From contig NZ_CP062253.1 in NCBI RefSeq assembly GCF_014863585.1, forward strand, positions 2,134,501 through 2,198,500: a stretch of DNA of 64,000 nt, read 5' to 3'. Below the pieces are notes generated by a model. It searched no databases, was not told where the DNA came from, and saw only the letters and a list, made by a program, of their open reading frames with translations. The DNA is from Pseudomonas gozinkensis (GTDB taxonomy: Bacteria > Pseudomonadota > Gammaproteobacteria > Pseudomonadales > Pseudomonadaceae). The position numbers and the translations under genes are program-made. Within the stretch, counting starts at the first letter, position 1. Every line of letters starts with the position of its first letter. This document shows, piece by piece, positions 49,011-58,662 of the stretch.

Positions 49011-51710
49011 ATGAAACTTACGCTCAAGGAATTTTTCGCAGGCTTCCTGCGGACCCGCCACATCGCCCGGCACTTCCGTCGCCTGGCCTTGCTGGAAACC
49101 CTCAGCGACACCACGGTCAGCCGTGAAGTGCCGCCGACTCTCGCCAATACACTGGTGGACGCCGCCCATTGCGACAGCGGCGTGCTGCTGTCGAACCTCG
49201 GCACCCACACCGACGGCCTCACCGATTTCGAAGTCGATGTGCTGCGCGCGCAGCACGGCCTCAACGAAGTCGAACACGAGCAACCGCTGCCGTGGTGGAC
49301 CCACCTGTGGCACTGCTACAAAAACCCGTTCAACCTGCTGCTGACCCTGTTGGCAGTGATCTCGTGGCTGACCGAAGACCTCAAGGCCGCCATCGTGATT
49401 TTCTCGATGGTGGTGCTGTCGACGCTGCTGCGCTTCTGGCAGGAAAGCAAATCCAACCAGGCCGCTGACGCGCTCAAAGCGATGGTCAGCAACACCGCCA
49501 CCGTGCTGCGTCGGGATGCGCCGCGCGCTGAATTGCCGATCAAGCAACTGGTGCCTGGCGATCTGATCGTGCTGTCGGCCGGCGACATGATTCCTGCCGA
49601 TTGCCGGGTGCTCAGCGCCAAGGACCTGTTCGTCAGCCAGGCGGCGATGACCGGTGAATCGATGCCGGTGGAGAAATTCCCGCGTCAGGCCGATCGTGAC
49701 ACGCGCAATCCGCTGGAACTCGACAACATTCTGTTCATGGGCACCAACGTGGTGTCCGGCACGGCGGTGGCGGTGATTCTCACCACCGGCAACAGCACCT
49801 ATTTCGGCGCGCTGGCGCAGCGGGTCGGGGCGACTGATCGCGCGGTGACTTCGTTCCAGCAAGGCGTGAACAAAGTCAGCTGGCTGCTGATCCGCTTCAT
49901 GTTCGTCATGGCGCCGCTGGTGTTGTTCATCAACGGTTTCACCAAGGGCGACTGGACCGAAGCACTGCTGTTCGCGCTGTCGATCGCCGTGGGCCTGACC
50001 CCGGAAATGCTGCCGATGATCGTCACCTCGACGCTGGCCAAGGGCGCGGTGTTCCTGTCGCGCAAGAAGGTCATCGTCAAACGCCTGGATGCGATCCAGA
50101 ACTTCGGCGCCATGGACGTGCTGTGCACCGACAAGACCGGCACCCTGACCCAGGACAAGATTTTTCTGGCACGCAATGTCGACGTCTGGGGCGAGGACTC
50201 CGATGACGTGCTGGAAATGGCTTACCTCAACAGCTACTACCAGACCGGCCTGAAAAACCTGCTCGATGTGGCGGTGCTGGAACACGTGGAAATCCACCGT
50301 GAGCTGAAGGTCGGCACGGCGTTTCGCAAGGTCGACGAGATCCCGTTCGACTTCAACCGTCGGCGCATGTCGGTGGTGGTCGAAGGGCGCGGCCAGCCGC
50401 ATCAATTGATCTGCAAGGGCGCGGTGGAAGAAGTGCTGGCGGTGTGCAGCCGGGTTCGTCACGGTGAAGTCGACGAAGCCTTGAGCGATGAATTGCTGGC
50501 GAAAATCCGTCAGGTAACAGCAGCATTCAACGCTGAAGGCTTGCGCGTTGTGGCGGTGGCCGCGCGCTCGATGCCTGAAGGTCGCGACACCTACAGCCTG
50601 AGCGACGAGCAGGAACTGACACTGATCGGTTATGTGGCGTTCCTCGATCCACCAAAAGAAAGCACCGCCCCGGCGCTCAAGGCTCTGGCCGAACACGGCG
50701 TGGCCGTGAAAGTGCTGACCGGTGACAACGAACTGGTGACCGCCAAGATTTGCCGCGAAGTGGGCCTGGCCCAGCAAGGCCTGCTGATGGGCAATGACAT
50801 CGAACGCATGAGCGATGCTGAACTGGCGGTGGCGGTGGAGACCACCAACGTGTTCGCCAAACTGACGCCGTCGCACAAGGAGCGCATCGTGCGCATCCTC
50901 AAGGGCAACGGCCACGTGGTCGGGTTCATGGGGGACGGCATCAACGACGCCCCGGCGCTGCGCACCGCAGACATCGGTATTTCCGTGGACAGCGCGGTGG
51001 ACATCGCCAAGGAAGCGGCCGACATCATCCTGCTGGAAAAGAGCCTGATGGTGCTGGAGGAGGGCGTGCTGGAAGGACGCCGGACCTTCGCCAACATGCT
51101 CAAGTACATCAAGATGACCGCCAGTTCGAACTTCGGCAACGTGTTCTCGGTGCTGGTGGCCAGTGCGTTCATTCCGTTCCTGCCCATGCTGCCGATGCAC
51201 CTGCTGGTGCAAAACCTGCTGTATGACATTTCGCAGATCGCGATCCCGTTCGACAACGTCGACGATGAGATGCTGAAACAGCCGCAACGCTGGCAGCCAG
51301 GGGACGTCGGGCGCTTCATGCTGTTCTTCGGGCCGATCAGTTCGATCTTCGACATCACAACGTTCGCCTTGATGTGGTACGTGTTCGATGCCAACACCCC
51401 GGATCACCAGACGCTGTTCCAGTCCGGCTGGTTCGTGGTGGGCTTGCTGACCCAGACGCTGATCGTGCACATGATCCGCACGCCGAAGATTCCGTTCCTG
51501 CAAAGCCGCGCGGCCATGCCGTTGCTGGTAATGACCGCAATCATCATGGCCGTGGGCATCTTCCTGCCGATGGGGCCGCTGGCGCACTACTTCAAATTGC
51601 AGGCGCTGCCGTCGATGTACTTTGTGTTCCTGCCGGTGATCCTGCTGGCGTACATGGCGCTGACCCAGGCAGTGAAAGGTTTCTACATTCGCCGGTTCGG
51701 CTGGCAGTAA
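49011..51710 (+). CDS. mgtA: Magnesium-translocating P-type ATPase MgtA
   Basis: 899-aa P-type (type IIIB) ATPase bringing Mg2+ into the cell under Mg2+ limitation. Visible motifs: actuator TGESMPVEKF, phosphorylation site CTDKTGTLT (D374), KGAVEEVLAVC nucleotide-binding region, hinge GDGINDAPALR, and about ten membrane segments. Start at 49011 (MKLTLKEFFAGF) fits the family N terminus and has AGGGG upstream. Paired with mgtC 53 bp downstream, as in the mgtCB arrangement of other proteobacteria. No relation to pyoverdine is evident. Confidence 0.95.
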   Translation: MKLTLKEFFAGFLRTRHIARHFRRLALLETLSDTTVSREVPPTLANTLVDAAHCDSGVLLSNLGTHTDGLTDFEVDVLRAQHGLNEVEHEQPLPWWTHLWHCYKNPFNLLLTLLAVISWLTEDLKAAIVIFSMVVLSTLLRFWQESKSNQAADALKAMVSNTATVLRRDAPRAELPIKQLVPGDLIVLSAGDMIPADCRVLSAKDLFVSQAAMTGESMPVEKFPRQADRDTRNPLELDNILFMGTNVVSGTAVAVILTTGNSTYFGALAQRVGATDRAVTSFQQGVNKVSWLLIRFMFVMAPLVLFINGFTKGDWTEALLFALSIAVGLTPEMLPMIVTSTLAKGAVFLSRKKVIVKRLDAIQNFGAMDVLCTDKTGTLTQDKIFLARNVDVWGEDSDDVLEMAYLNSYYQTGLKNLLDVAVLEHVEIHRELKVGTAFRKVDEIPFDFNRRRMSVVVEGRGQPHQLICKGAVEEVLAVCSRVRHGEVDEALSDELLAKIRQVTAAFNAEGLRVVAVAARSMPEGRDTYSLSDEQELTLIGYVAFLDPPKESTAPALKALAEHGVAVKVLTGDNELVTAKICREVGLAQQGLLMGNDIERMSDAELAVAVETTNVFAKLTPSHKERIVRILKGNGHVVGFMGDGINDAPALRTADIGISVDSAVDIAKEAADIILLEKSLMVLEEGVLEGRRTFANMLKYIKMTASSNFGNVFSVLVASAFIPFLPMLPMHLLVQNLLYDISQIAIPFDNVDDEMLKQPQRWQPGDVGRFMLFFGPISSIFDITTFALMWYVFDANTPDHQTLFQSGWFVVGLLTQTLIVHMIRTPKIPFLQSRAAMPLLVMTAIIMAVGIFLPMGPLAHYFKLQALPSMYFVFLPVILLAYMALTQAVKGFYIRRFGWQ

Positions 51711-51723
51711 CAGGAAAGATTCC

Positions 51724-51743
51724 CCCCTTGTGGGAGCAAGGGG
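51724..51743 (+). repeat. Hairpin between mgtA and mgtC
   Basis: CCCCTTG / CAAGGGG perfect stem with a 6-nt loop (TGGGAG), 13 bp after the mgtA stop. No T-run, so probable readthrough to mgtC with possible differential stability. Confidence 0.5.
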
Positions 51744-51763
51744 ACGGTTTCAAGGAGTTCGAC

Positions 51764-52480
51764 ATGCAAGCGATCAACAATCTCAATCTCACCTCATTGC
51801 TCGACACCCTTGTCAGCCTCAGCGCGGCCTTCATCCTCGGCGGCCTGATCGGCTTCGAACGCCAGTACCGGCAACGCACGGCGGGCTTGCGCACCAACGT
51901 GCTGGTGGCGGTCGGCGCGGCGATTTTCGTCGATATGGCCAACCGTCTCGCCGGTGCCGAAGGCGCGGTGCGGGTGGTCGCGTATGTGGTTTCCGGCATC
52001 GGTTTTCTCGGCGCCGGCGTGATCATGCGCGAAGAAGGCAACGTGCGCGGGCTCAACACCGCCGCCACGCTCTGGACCTCGGCAGCGGTGGGCGCCTGTG
52101 CCGGTGCCGACCTGCTGGCAGAAGCCGTGCTGGGCACACTGTTCGTGCTTGCCGCGAATACCTTGCTGCGCCCGATCGTCAACAACATCAACCGCCAGCC
52201 GCTGGACGTGGTGTCGGCAGAAGTCACCAACATCGTCTACGTCATCGCTCGACGCTCGCAGCAGAAAGCCGTGTTTGCTCTGCTCGAGGCTGAACTGGAA
52301 CGCAGCAACTACCCGGCAAGCGATGTCGATGTGCACGCCTTTGGAGCCGATGAAATCGAGATCGAAGCGACGCTGGCGACCACCTCGGTGGACGGTGATG
52401 AGCTGGATGCACTGGTGGCGCGCATTTCGACGTCGGCGTTGGTGGTGCAGGCATTCTGGAGCCCGAGTACGACCGAGTGA
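51764..52480 (+). CDS. mgtC: MgtC/SapB family protein
   Basis: 238-aa inner-membrane protein. Four to five hydrophobic segments in residues ~10-150, with family motifs GGLIGFERQYRQRTAGLRTNVLVAVG (opening), GIGFLGAGVIMRE and RGLNTAATLWTSAAVG. The C-terminal ~80 residues form a soluble ACT-like domain. MgtC is needed for growth at low Mg2+ and modulates the F-type ATP synthase in pathogens (family knowledge). Start at ATG 51764 with AAGGAG at the right distance. Operon with mgtA. Confidence 0.92.
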   Translation: MQAINNLNLTSLLDTLVSLSAAFILGGLIGFERQYRQRTAGLRTNVLVAVGAAIFVDMANRLAGAEGAVRVVAYVVSGIGFLGAGVIMREEGNVRGLNTAATLWTSAAVGACAGADLLAEAVLGTLFVLAANTLLRPIVNNINRQPLDVVSAEVTNIVYVIARRSQQKAVFALLEAELERSNYPASDVDVHAFGADEIEIEATLATTSVDGDELDALVARISTSALVVQAFWSPSTTE

Positions 52481-52785
52481 AGTCCTGGCGCCCCCGGATG
52501 GGTGGTCGGTATTTTCGGACAAGTCCTACAGAGTGTGCCGGGGTGGCTGCGTAATCTTCGCGCCTTCATCAATCACCTCTCGCCAGGCATTGCTTTGACC
52601 GATCAAAACCCCTGCCTTCGGATTGCCGGGCCGGGCACTTGCACATTTATCCGGGTGCCGCAACTGTCAGGTTTGACAGGTGGAATATATGCCGTTCCCG
52701 TGCAAGATTCGTTGCGCAGCCATTGTCTGTGGGGGGCATGCGGGTCCGGTGGCGCCAGCCCCACGTATTTTCCTCGGGAGTGGTC
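52481..52785 (+). other. Intergenic region upstream of the two-component genes
   Basis: 305 bp without a gene. The only clear structure is the inverted repeat CTGTCA-GGTT-TGACAG (52664-52679), about 107 bp before the response-regulator start, a candidate operator. No terminator for mgtC was recognised. Confidence 0.45.
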
Positions 52786-53403
52786 ATGAAGAGCGTAGTG
52801 ATTGTCGATGACCATCCGGTGATACGACAGGCTTTGCGCCTGATTCTGGAATCGTTGGGTTTCAAGTCAATTCATGAAGCCTCCAGTACCGTCGAGGTTG
52901 TACCGATGATCCGCCAGCATCGGCCGACGCTGTTGATACTTGACCTGAAACTGGAGGGGGGGAGCGGGCTGGATGTGCTTGAGCGAATCCGGTCCAACGG
53001 ATTGGAGTGTCGTGTCATCGTGTATACCGCGCAGCCTCCGGACAATTACCTGCAACGTTGCATGCGTGCAGGTGCACGGGCCTACATCAGCAAGACTGAT
53101 TCCTTGCAACAGCTTATCAATGCTGTCAATGCAGTCATGGCGGGTTACACCCTTTTTCCGGAGTTCCTCGACTGCAGTGTTGCGTCACTGAGTAATGAGC
53201 GCCAGCAAATCGAACACCTGTCCGACCGCGAGTTACATATCCTTGTGCAACTGGCGCATGGCAAACCCAACAATCAGATTGCCCACGATTTGAACCTGAG
53301 CCACAAGACCATCAGCACTTACAAGACCCGTCTGATGCTCAAGCTCGGCCTCAGCTCGCTGGTGCTCCTCAGGGAGTTTGCCAAACGTAACCATCTGCTC
53401 TGA
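52786..53403 (+). CDS. LuxR/NarL-type response regulator (BvgA/EvgA-like)
   Basis: 205 aa from ATG 52786, with CGGGAG upstream. Receiver domain residues 1-~120 with acidic pair VDDHP, phospho-acceptor D53 (LLILDLKL) and switch Lys in YISKTDS. LuxR-type helix-turn-helix at ~145-205 ([32 protein letters not shown], quoted in part). Two bases separate its stop from the sensor kinase ATG used here, so the pair is one transcription unit with the regulator first, as in bvgAS and evgAS. Target genes unknown. Confidence 0.9.
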   Translation: MKSVVIVDDHPVIRQALRLILESLGFKSIHEASSTVEVVPMIRQHRPTLLILDLKLEGGSGLDVLERIRSNGLECRVIVYTAQPPDNYLQRCMRAGARAYISKTDSLQQLINAVNAVMAGYTLFPEFLDCSVASLSNERQQIEHLSDRELHILVQLAHGKPNNQIAHDLNLSHKTISTYKTRLMLKLGLSSLVLLREFAKRNHLL

Positions 53404-53404
53404 G

Positions 53405-56400
53405 ATGACTCCCATCATGAGCCTTGCGCGATGCGTCCTCCTGCTGATTCTGTTGATTGCAGGCACAGCGCAGGCGGCGAGTGCGCAAAGGCTTGAAATC
53501 GTCTCCCGTACCCGTCTGGACGGGGTGCAGGTTCGCCTGGACGAGCAGGATAAGCAGTGGCTGAGCGCGCATCCGGTATTGCGCATTGGTGCCTCCTGGC
53601 CGGATTACCCGCCCTTTGAACTGACCCGAAAACGCCATGAACTGGAGGGCCTCACGGCCGACTACGCCGACGCGATCGCTCAGATACTGAACATCGCCGT
53701 CGAGGTCTGGTGTTATCCCGACCGCGAAAGTGCCATGGCTGCGCTCAAGGCCGGGAAGGTGGATGCGCTGGGCACGTCGAACCAATTCGAGATCGCCGAC
53801 CCTGACCTGTTACTGTCGCGCGCCTACGCCGAGGATCAGCCGATGTGGGTGACCCGGATCGACGAACCGTTGCCGGGCGACCTGGCTGGCAAACGCATCG
53901 CCATGGTGGACGACTACTTGCCAGCCTCGACCATCGAGGCGGCTTATCCCCAAGCCTCCTTGCAACCTTACCGCTCGATTTTCGATGCCCTCGGTGCCGT
54001 GGCGTTTGGTCGGGATGCGGTCTACCTCGGCGACTTGATCAGCGCCAGATATCTGATCAACACCCATTTTCACAACGACCTGCAACTGGCCGGGCCCTCA
54101 GGCCTTGACGCCAACCCGTTCGGCTTTGCCCTGGCCCGCAGCAACACCCGTTTGAAGCATCTGGTCGACAAAGCCCTGCTGGCGATTCCCATGGAGCAGC
54201 GCCTGGCGATGGAGCTGCGCTGGAGCGCCGGTCGCGCCGACATGGCAGCGCAGGCCCGGGTCAGTCTGAGCGCCAGCGAGCAAGAATGGCTGGACCAGCA
54301 TCCGGTGGTACGCGTCGGCGCTATCGATGATTTTGCGCCACTGACATTCTTCGACGCCGATGGCCGCTTCAGTGGCCTGGCTGCCCAACTGCTCAACCTG
54401 ATCAGTCAGCGCAGCGGCCTGACATTCGAGGTGGTGCGCGGTCAGTCTCTGGATCGTCAGGTCGGGCAGCTCAAGACCGGGGAGCTGGACCTGCTGCCGG
54501 TGCTGACGCCAAGCCGCGAGCGTGAACTTGAAATGCTGTTCACCCGCTCGTACGCCAACAGTCCCTTTGTGTTGATCACCGATTCGAAGGCACAGGCGCC
54601 GCGCAGCCTTGAAGAGATGGCGGGTAAACGCCTGGCGCTCTATCGCGGCAATCCGCTGCGCAATTATCTGTTGGAGTACGTGCCGCAGATCAGCCTGATC
54701 GAGTTGCCGAGCCCGGCGGACGGAACACGGGCGCTGCTCGACGGTCGGGCGGATGCGACATTGAGTTCACTGCTGGTGGCGCGCTATCAGATCGATCACC
54801 AGTACCGTGATCGCTTGCGGATTGTCTCCACGCTGGGCGATCAACCGGCCCGGATCGCCATGGCCACGGCGCTCGATGCACCGCAACTGCAATCGATTCT
54901 GAACAAGGCGCTGTTGGGCATTGCACCCCAGGAAATCGACGCGCTGGTCGCGCGCTGGAGTCGTAACGTGGTGCTGCAGGACAGCTATTGGCAGCGTCAT
55001 CGAGAGCAGATTCTGCGCGGGTTTGCCGTTGCCGCCGGCTTGCTGTTGCTGGCATTGGGCTGGATCGGCTTTCAGCGTCGGGAGATCCGACAGCGCCAGC
55101 AGTGGCTTCGACAGTTGCAGGAGGCCAAGGAGGCGGCCGACGAAGCCAATCGTGCCAAGAGCACGTTTCTGGCGACGATGAGCCATGAAATCCGCACGCC
55201 GATGAATGCCCTGATCGGCATGCTCGAGCTGGCCCTGAAGCGTGCCGATGAAGGCGTGACCGATCGCCAGGCGATCGAGGTGGCGTCCAGTGCCGGGCAG
55301 CAACTGCTGGCCTTGATCGGCGATATTCTCGACATCGCACGCATCGAGTCCGGGCATTTGTCGCTGGCCCCCGAGCGCGCCAATCTGCATGAAGTGGTGG
55401 CGTCGGTGTGTCGGATTTTCGAAGGCCTGGCCCGGCAGAAGCAATTGTTGTGGCATGTAGAGCTGGATGAGCGCAGCAACGTCGAGGTGATGCTCGATGC
55501 CCTGCGTTTCAAGCAGATCTTGTCGAATCTGTTGAGCAACGCGATCAAATTCACCAATAAGGGCGAGGTGAGCCTGCGCATGCGCGTGTTCAGCGAGCAC
55601 GACGGTCTGATTGAAGCGGGTGTGACCATCGAAGACAGTGGCCGGGGGATCAGCGCCGAGGATCAGCGGCGGTTATTCAGTCCGTTTGCGCAGGTTGGCG
55701 ATCATCAGTCTATGGCCCAGGGTGGTTCTGGCCTGGGGCTGGTGATCAGCCGCAACTTGTGCCGGATGATGGGCGGTGACTTGTGGATGAGTAGTGAGCC
55801 GGGCAGGGGTACTCAGGTCATGTTGCGACTGGAGCTGCCAGTGCTGGCGCCGCTTGTGCAAGAGGCTGCACCGGTGCCAGCGACGGCGACGATCAAGTCG
55901 CTGAACGTGCTGGTGGTGGATGACCATCCGGTGAATCGCCTGTTGTTGTGCCGGCAGTTGAGCGAACTCGGGCATCGCCACGTTGACACCGGCGGCGGTG
56001 AGGAAGGGTTGGCGCTGTGGCGCGAGCAAGCTTTCGACGCACTGATTACCGATATCAGCATGCATGGGCTCAATGGTTATGAGCTGGCGCGAGCAGTGCG
56101 TCAGGATGAAGCTGCAACGGGCAGGGCGCCTTGTCTGATCCTCGGATTTACCGCCAATGCGCAGATGGAGGAAAAGCAGCGATGCCGGGCGGCCGGGATG
56201 GACGATTGCCTGTTCAAGCCGGTCCTGCTGCGCGAATTGAGCCAGGCCCTGATGGCCACAACATCCGAAGGCGCGCAGATCGAAACCGTGGACGATCCGG
56301 CAGTGGCCGAGTTCGATCTGAGTGCGCTGTTGCAACTGGCTGGCGCGGATAACCCGCTCATCGGGCAATTGCGTGATGAGGTGCTGAGCAGCCTGCGCAT

Positions 56401-56629
56401 CGACCTGAAACGTCTGGATGAGTCGAGCCGCAAAAGTGATCGCGCAGATTTACTTGATCTGGCGCATCACGTCACGGGCGGGGCGCATATGATCGGTGCC
56501 GAGCGCGTGGTCTCGGCGTGTCGCGTGCTCGATCAGGCCTGCCGGGACGGAGATGCCCCGGCATTGGCGGGCGCAATCGATTTGCTGCGCGTGGCCATGC
56601 AAGACCTTGCGCAGCAACTTCAGACCTGA
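53405..56629 (+). CDS. BvgS-type hybrid sensor histidine kinase
   Basis: 1074 aa. Signal peptide ([18 protein letters not shown]), two tandem periplasmic Venus-flytrap (SBP_bac_3) domains (~45-280 and ~290-530; both open with [18 protein letters not shown] / [12 protein letters not shown]), one membrane segment (~540-560), a short coiled linker with no visible PAS domain, HisKA with H594 ([10 protein letters not shown]), HATPase_c ([21 protein letters not shown]), receiver with D883 (LITDIS) and HPt with H1021 ([12 protein letters not shown]). It detects a periplasmic small-molecule or chemical cue and relays phosphate His-Asp-His to the adjacent regulator. ATG 53405 was chosen; 53417 is also possible. 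Ligand unknown. Confidence 0.92.
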   Translation: MTPIMSLARCVLLLILLIAGTAQAASAQRLEIVSRTRLDGVQVRLDEQDKQWLSAHPVLRIGASWPDYPPFELTRKRHELEGLTADYADAIAQILNIAVEVWCYPDRESAMAALKAGKVDALGTSNQFEIADPDLLLSRAYAEDQPMWVTRIDEPLPGDLAGKRIAMVDDYLPASTIEAAYPQASLQPYRSIFDALGAVAFGRDAVYLGDLISARYLINTHFHNDLQLAGPSGLDANPFGFALARSNTRLKHLVDKALLAIPMEQRLAMELRWSAGRADMAAQARVSLSASEQEWLDQHPVVRVGAIDDFAPLTFFDADGRFSGLAAQLLNLISQRSGLTFEVVRGQSLDRQVGQLKTGELDLLPVLTPSRERELEMLFTRSYANSPFVLITDSKAQAPRSLEEMAGKRLALYRGNPLRNYLLEYVPQISLIELPSPADGTRALLDGRADATLSSLLVARYQIDHQYRDRLRIVSTLGDQPARIAMATALDAPQLQSILNKALLGIAPQEIDALVARWSRNVVLQDSYWQRHREQILRGFAVAAGLLLLALGWIGFQRREIRQRQQWLRQLQEAKEAADEANRAKSTFLATMSHEIRTPMNALIGMLELALKRADEGVTDRQAIEVASSAGQQLLALIGDILDIARIESGHLSLAPERANLHEVVASVCRIFEGLARQKQLLWHVELDERSNVEVMLDALRFKQILSNLLSNAIKFTNKGEVSLRMRVFSEHDGLIEAGVTIEDSGRGISAEDQRRLFSPFAQVGDHQSMAQGGSGLGLVISRNLCRMMGGDLWMSSEPGRGTQVMLRLELPVLAPLVQEAAPVPATATIKSLNVLVVDDHPVNRLLLCRQLSELGHRHVDTGGGEEGLALWREQAFDALITDISMHGLNGYELARAVRQDEAATGRAPCLILGFTANAQMEEKQRCRAAGMDDCLFKPVLLRELSQALMATTSEGAQIETVDDPAVAEFDLSALLQLAGADNPLIGQLRDEVLSSLRIDLKRLDESSRKSDRADLLDLAHHVTGGAHMIGAERVVSACRVLDQACRDGDAPALAGAIDLLRVAMQDLAQQLQT

Positions 56630-56633
56630 CCGA

Positions 56634-57437
56634 TCAATCCCACTGCGGCGCGATGCCTTTGGGGCTGGTCAGGCGATGGCCGCGATCCAGGGTGCCGATC
56701 AGCGCCATGTCGGCATCGCTCAGGGTCAGCGCCGTGGCGCCGAGGTTGCCTTGCAGGTTGGCGCGTTTGGTCGACGATGGAATCACCGCGTAACCCGACT
56801 GCATCGCCCACGCCAGGGTGACCTGCGCCGGGGTGGCTTGCAGACGCTCGGCGATTTGCACGATCAGCGGATCCTTCAGCACTTCGCCGTAGGCCAGGGT
56901 CATGTACGACGTGATCTGAATGCCCTGACGCCGGGCGAATTCCACGACCTTGCGGTTTTGCAGGTATGGGTGCAGTTCGATCTGGTTGGTGGCGATATTT
57001 TCCGCACCAACCGCAGCAATCGCCTGTTTCATCAGGTCGATGGTGAAGTTGGACACACCGATCTGCCGGGTCAGGCCCAAGCGTTTGGCTTCCAGCAGCG
57101 CGCCCATGAATTCTTCGACCGACACCTGATCTTCCGGCGACGGCCAGTGAATCAGTGTCAGGTCGAGGTAGTCGGTCTGCAGCTTTTGCAGGCTCTCCTT
57201 GAGGCTTTCGATCAGCCGGTCCTTGGCGAAGTTGGCGATCCAGATCTTGCTGGTGATGAACAGTTCTTCACGGGCGATGCCGCTGGCAGCGATGGCCTCG
57301 CCAACGTCAGCTTCGTTTTCGTAGATCTGTGCGGTGTCGATGACCCGGTAACCGAGCTCAAGGGCAGTGCTCACCGAATCGATGACCACCTGACCTTGCA
57401 GGCGAAACGTACCAAGACCGAAAACGGGAACAGACAT
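56634..57437 (-). CDS. dkgB: 2,5-diketo-D-gluconate reductase B-like aldo/keto reductase
   Basis: 267 aa, the same length as E. coli DkgB, with closely matching text throughout ([67 protein letters not shown], terminal APQWD). AKR catalytic residues D, Y, K and H are in place (DTAQIY, SKIWI, IHWP). It is an NADPH-dependent cytoplasmic reductase of keto or aldehyde compounds such as methylglyoxal or 2,5-diketogluconate. Start at 57437 (MSVPVFGLG); the upstream extension to 57563 is not conserved in kind. Divergent from the pirin gene. Confidence 0.92.
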   Translation of the reverse strand: MSVPVFGLGTFRLQGQVVIDSVSTALELGYRVIDTAQIYENEADVGEAIAASGIAREELFITSKIWIANFAKDRLIESLKESLQKLQTDYLDLTLIHWPSPEDQVSVEEFMGALLEAKRLGLTRQIGVSNFTIDLMKQAIAAVGAENIATNQIELHPYLQNRKVVEFARRQGIQITSYMTLAYGEVLKDPLIVQIAERLQATPAQVTLAWAMQSGYAVIPSSTKRANLQGNLGATALTLSDADMALIGTLDRGHRLTSPKGIAPQWD

Positions 57438-57656
57438 GCAGGAACTCCAGGGTTGCAGTGGGAATGGGCAGGAGTATCCGCGTCTGATTCCTTGGGAAAA
57501 ACCGCTGTCGGGGCAAAGTACTGTTGACTGAAAGTCACGAATCACGATCGGTAGTCGTCCCATCAGTAGAACGATGAGGCCGATTTTGGCTGACTAGTGC
57601 TAAATACGTGGCGAATTTATGATCGGTCCATGATCAACCTGATGACGGAGTCCACC

Positions 57657-58523
57657 ATGAAAAACCTTATCGGTATCTACACCAGCCCTCGCGGCCACTG
57701 GGTCGGCGATGGGTTTCCGGTGCGTACCCTGTTTTCCTACGACAACCTGGGCAAGCACATCAGCCCGTTCCTGCTGCTGGATCACGCCGGGCCCGCGCAA
57801 TTCACCCCGACCACCGAACGCCGTGGCGTGGGTCAGCATCCGCACCGTGGTTTCGAAACCGTGACCATTGTCTACGAAGGCGAAGTGCAGCACCGCGACT
57901 CCACCGGCAGCGGCGGCACCATCGGCCCGGGGGATGTGCAGTGGATGACGGCGGCTTCCGGCATCCTGCATGAGGAATTCCACTCGGAAAACTTCGCTAA
58001 AACCGGCGGCAATCTGGAAATGGTGCAGCTGTGGGTCAATCTGCCGGCCAGGGACAAAATGGCCGCGCCGGGTTACCAGACCATTCTGGACAGTGATATC
58101 CCGAATATCGCGCTCAAGGACGGTGCCGGCAGCCTGCGGCTGATCGCCGGTGAGTTCGACGGCCACAAAGGTCCATCCCGCACGTTCACGCCTATCGATG
58201 TCTGGGATCTGCGGCTGAACAGCGGCAAGTTGCTTTCGCTGGATCTGCACGAAGGCCGCAACACTGCGTTGGTAGTGTTGAAGGGTTCGCTACAGATCAA
58301 CGGTGTGGAGTCGATGCGCGAAGGTCAGTTGGCGCTGTTCGAGCGCGATGGCGATCGCATCACCCTTGAAGCCAGCCAGGACACGGTAGTGCTGCTGCTC
58401 AGCGGCGAGCCGATCGACGAACCGATCGTCGGCCACGGCCCGTTCGTGATGAACACCGAGCAGGAAATCCATCAGGCTTTCGCCGACTTCCAGTCCGGCC
58501 GCTTCGGCCAGATGCACGGCTGA
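57657..58523 (+). CDS. Pirin family protein
   Basis: 288-aa bicupin of the pirin family. N-terminal cupin has the metal-site signature HPHRGFETVTIVYEGEVQHRDSTG (opening HPHRGFET shown) and GDVQWMTAASGILHEE. The second cupin includes PIDVWDLRL and LLLSGEPIDEPIVGHGPFVMNT, the family C-terminal signature. Pirins are cytoplasmic iron-binding proteins, some with quercetinase or regulatory activity; the role here is unknown. ATG 57657 has ACGGAG upstream. Divergent from dkgB. Confidence 0.92.
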   Translation: MKNLIGIYTSPRGHWVGDGFPVRTLFSYDNLGKHISPFLLLDHAGPAQFTPTTERRGVGQHPHRGFETVTIVYEGEVQHRDSTGSGGTIGPGDVQWMTAASGILHEEFHSENFAKTGGNLEMVQLWVNLPARDKMAAPGYQTILDSDIPNIALKDGAGSLRLIAGEFDGHKGPSRTFTPIDVWDLRLNSGKLLSLDLHEGRNTALVVLKGSLQINGVESMREGQLALFERDGDRITLEASQDTVVLLLSGEPIDEPIVGHGPFVMNTEQEIHQAFADFQSGRFGQMHG

Positions 58524-58528
58524 AAATC

Positions 58529-58563
58529 CCGGCAGGTGCCACGTGCGCCTGCCGGTTTTTTTT
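58529..58563 (+). terminator. Terminator of the pirin gene
   Basis: Perfect 8-bp stem CCGGCAGG / CCTGCCGG, 11-nt loop, then eight T, starting 6 bp after the stop. Confidence 0.9.
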
Positions 58564-58662
58564 GAGCGCGCGCAGTGGCGCTCATCCCGCCAAATCAATT
58601 ACTCCTACACTGAGCCCAATCTGTGCGATCTTCTCGCGACTGGCCCCTGTCGGAGTTGTTTG

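Noticed and set aside
48840..51587. A 915-codon minus-strand frame opposite mgtA
   Set aside because: Shadow of mgtA, whose P-type ATPase motifs are complete.
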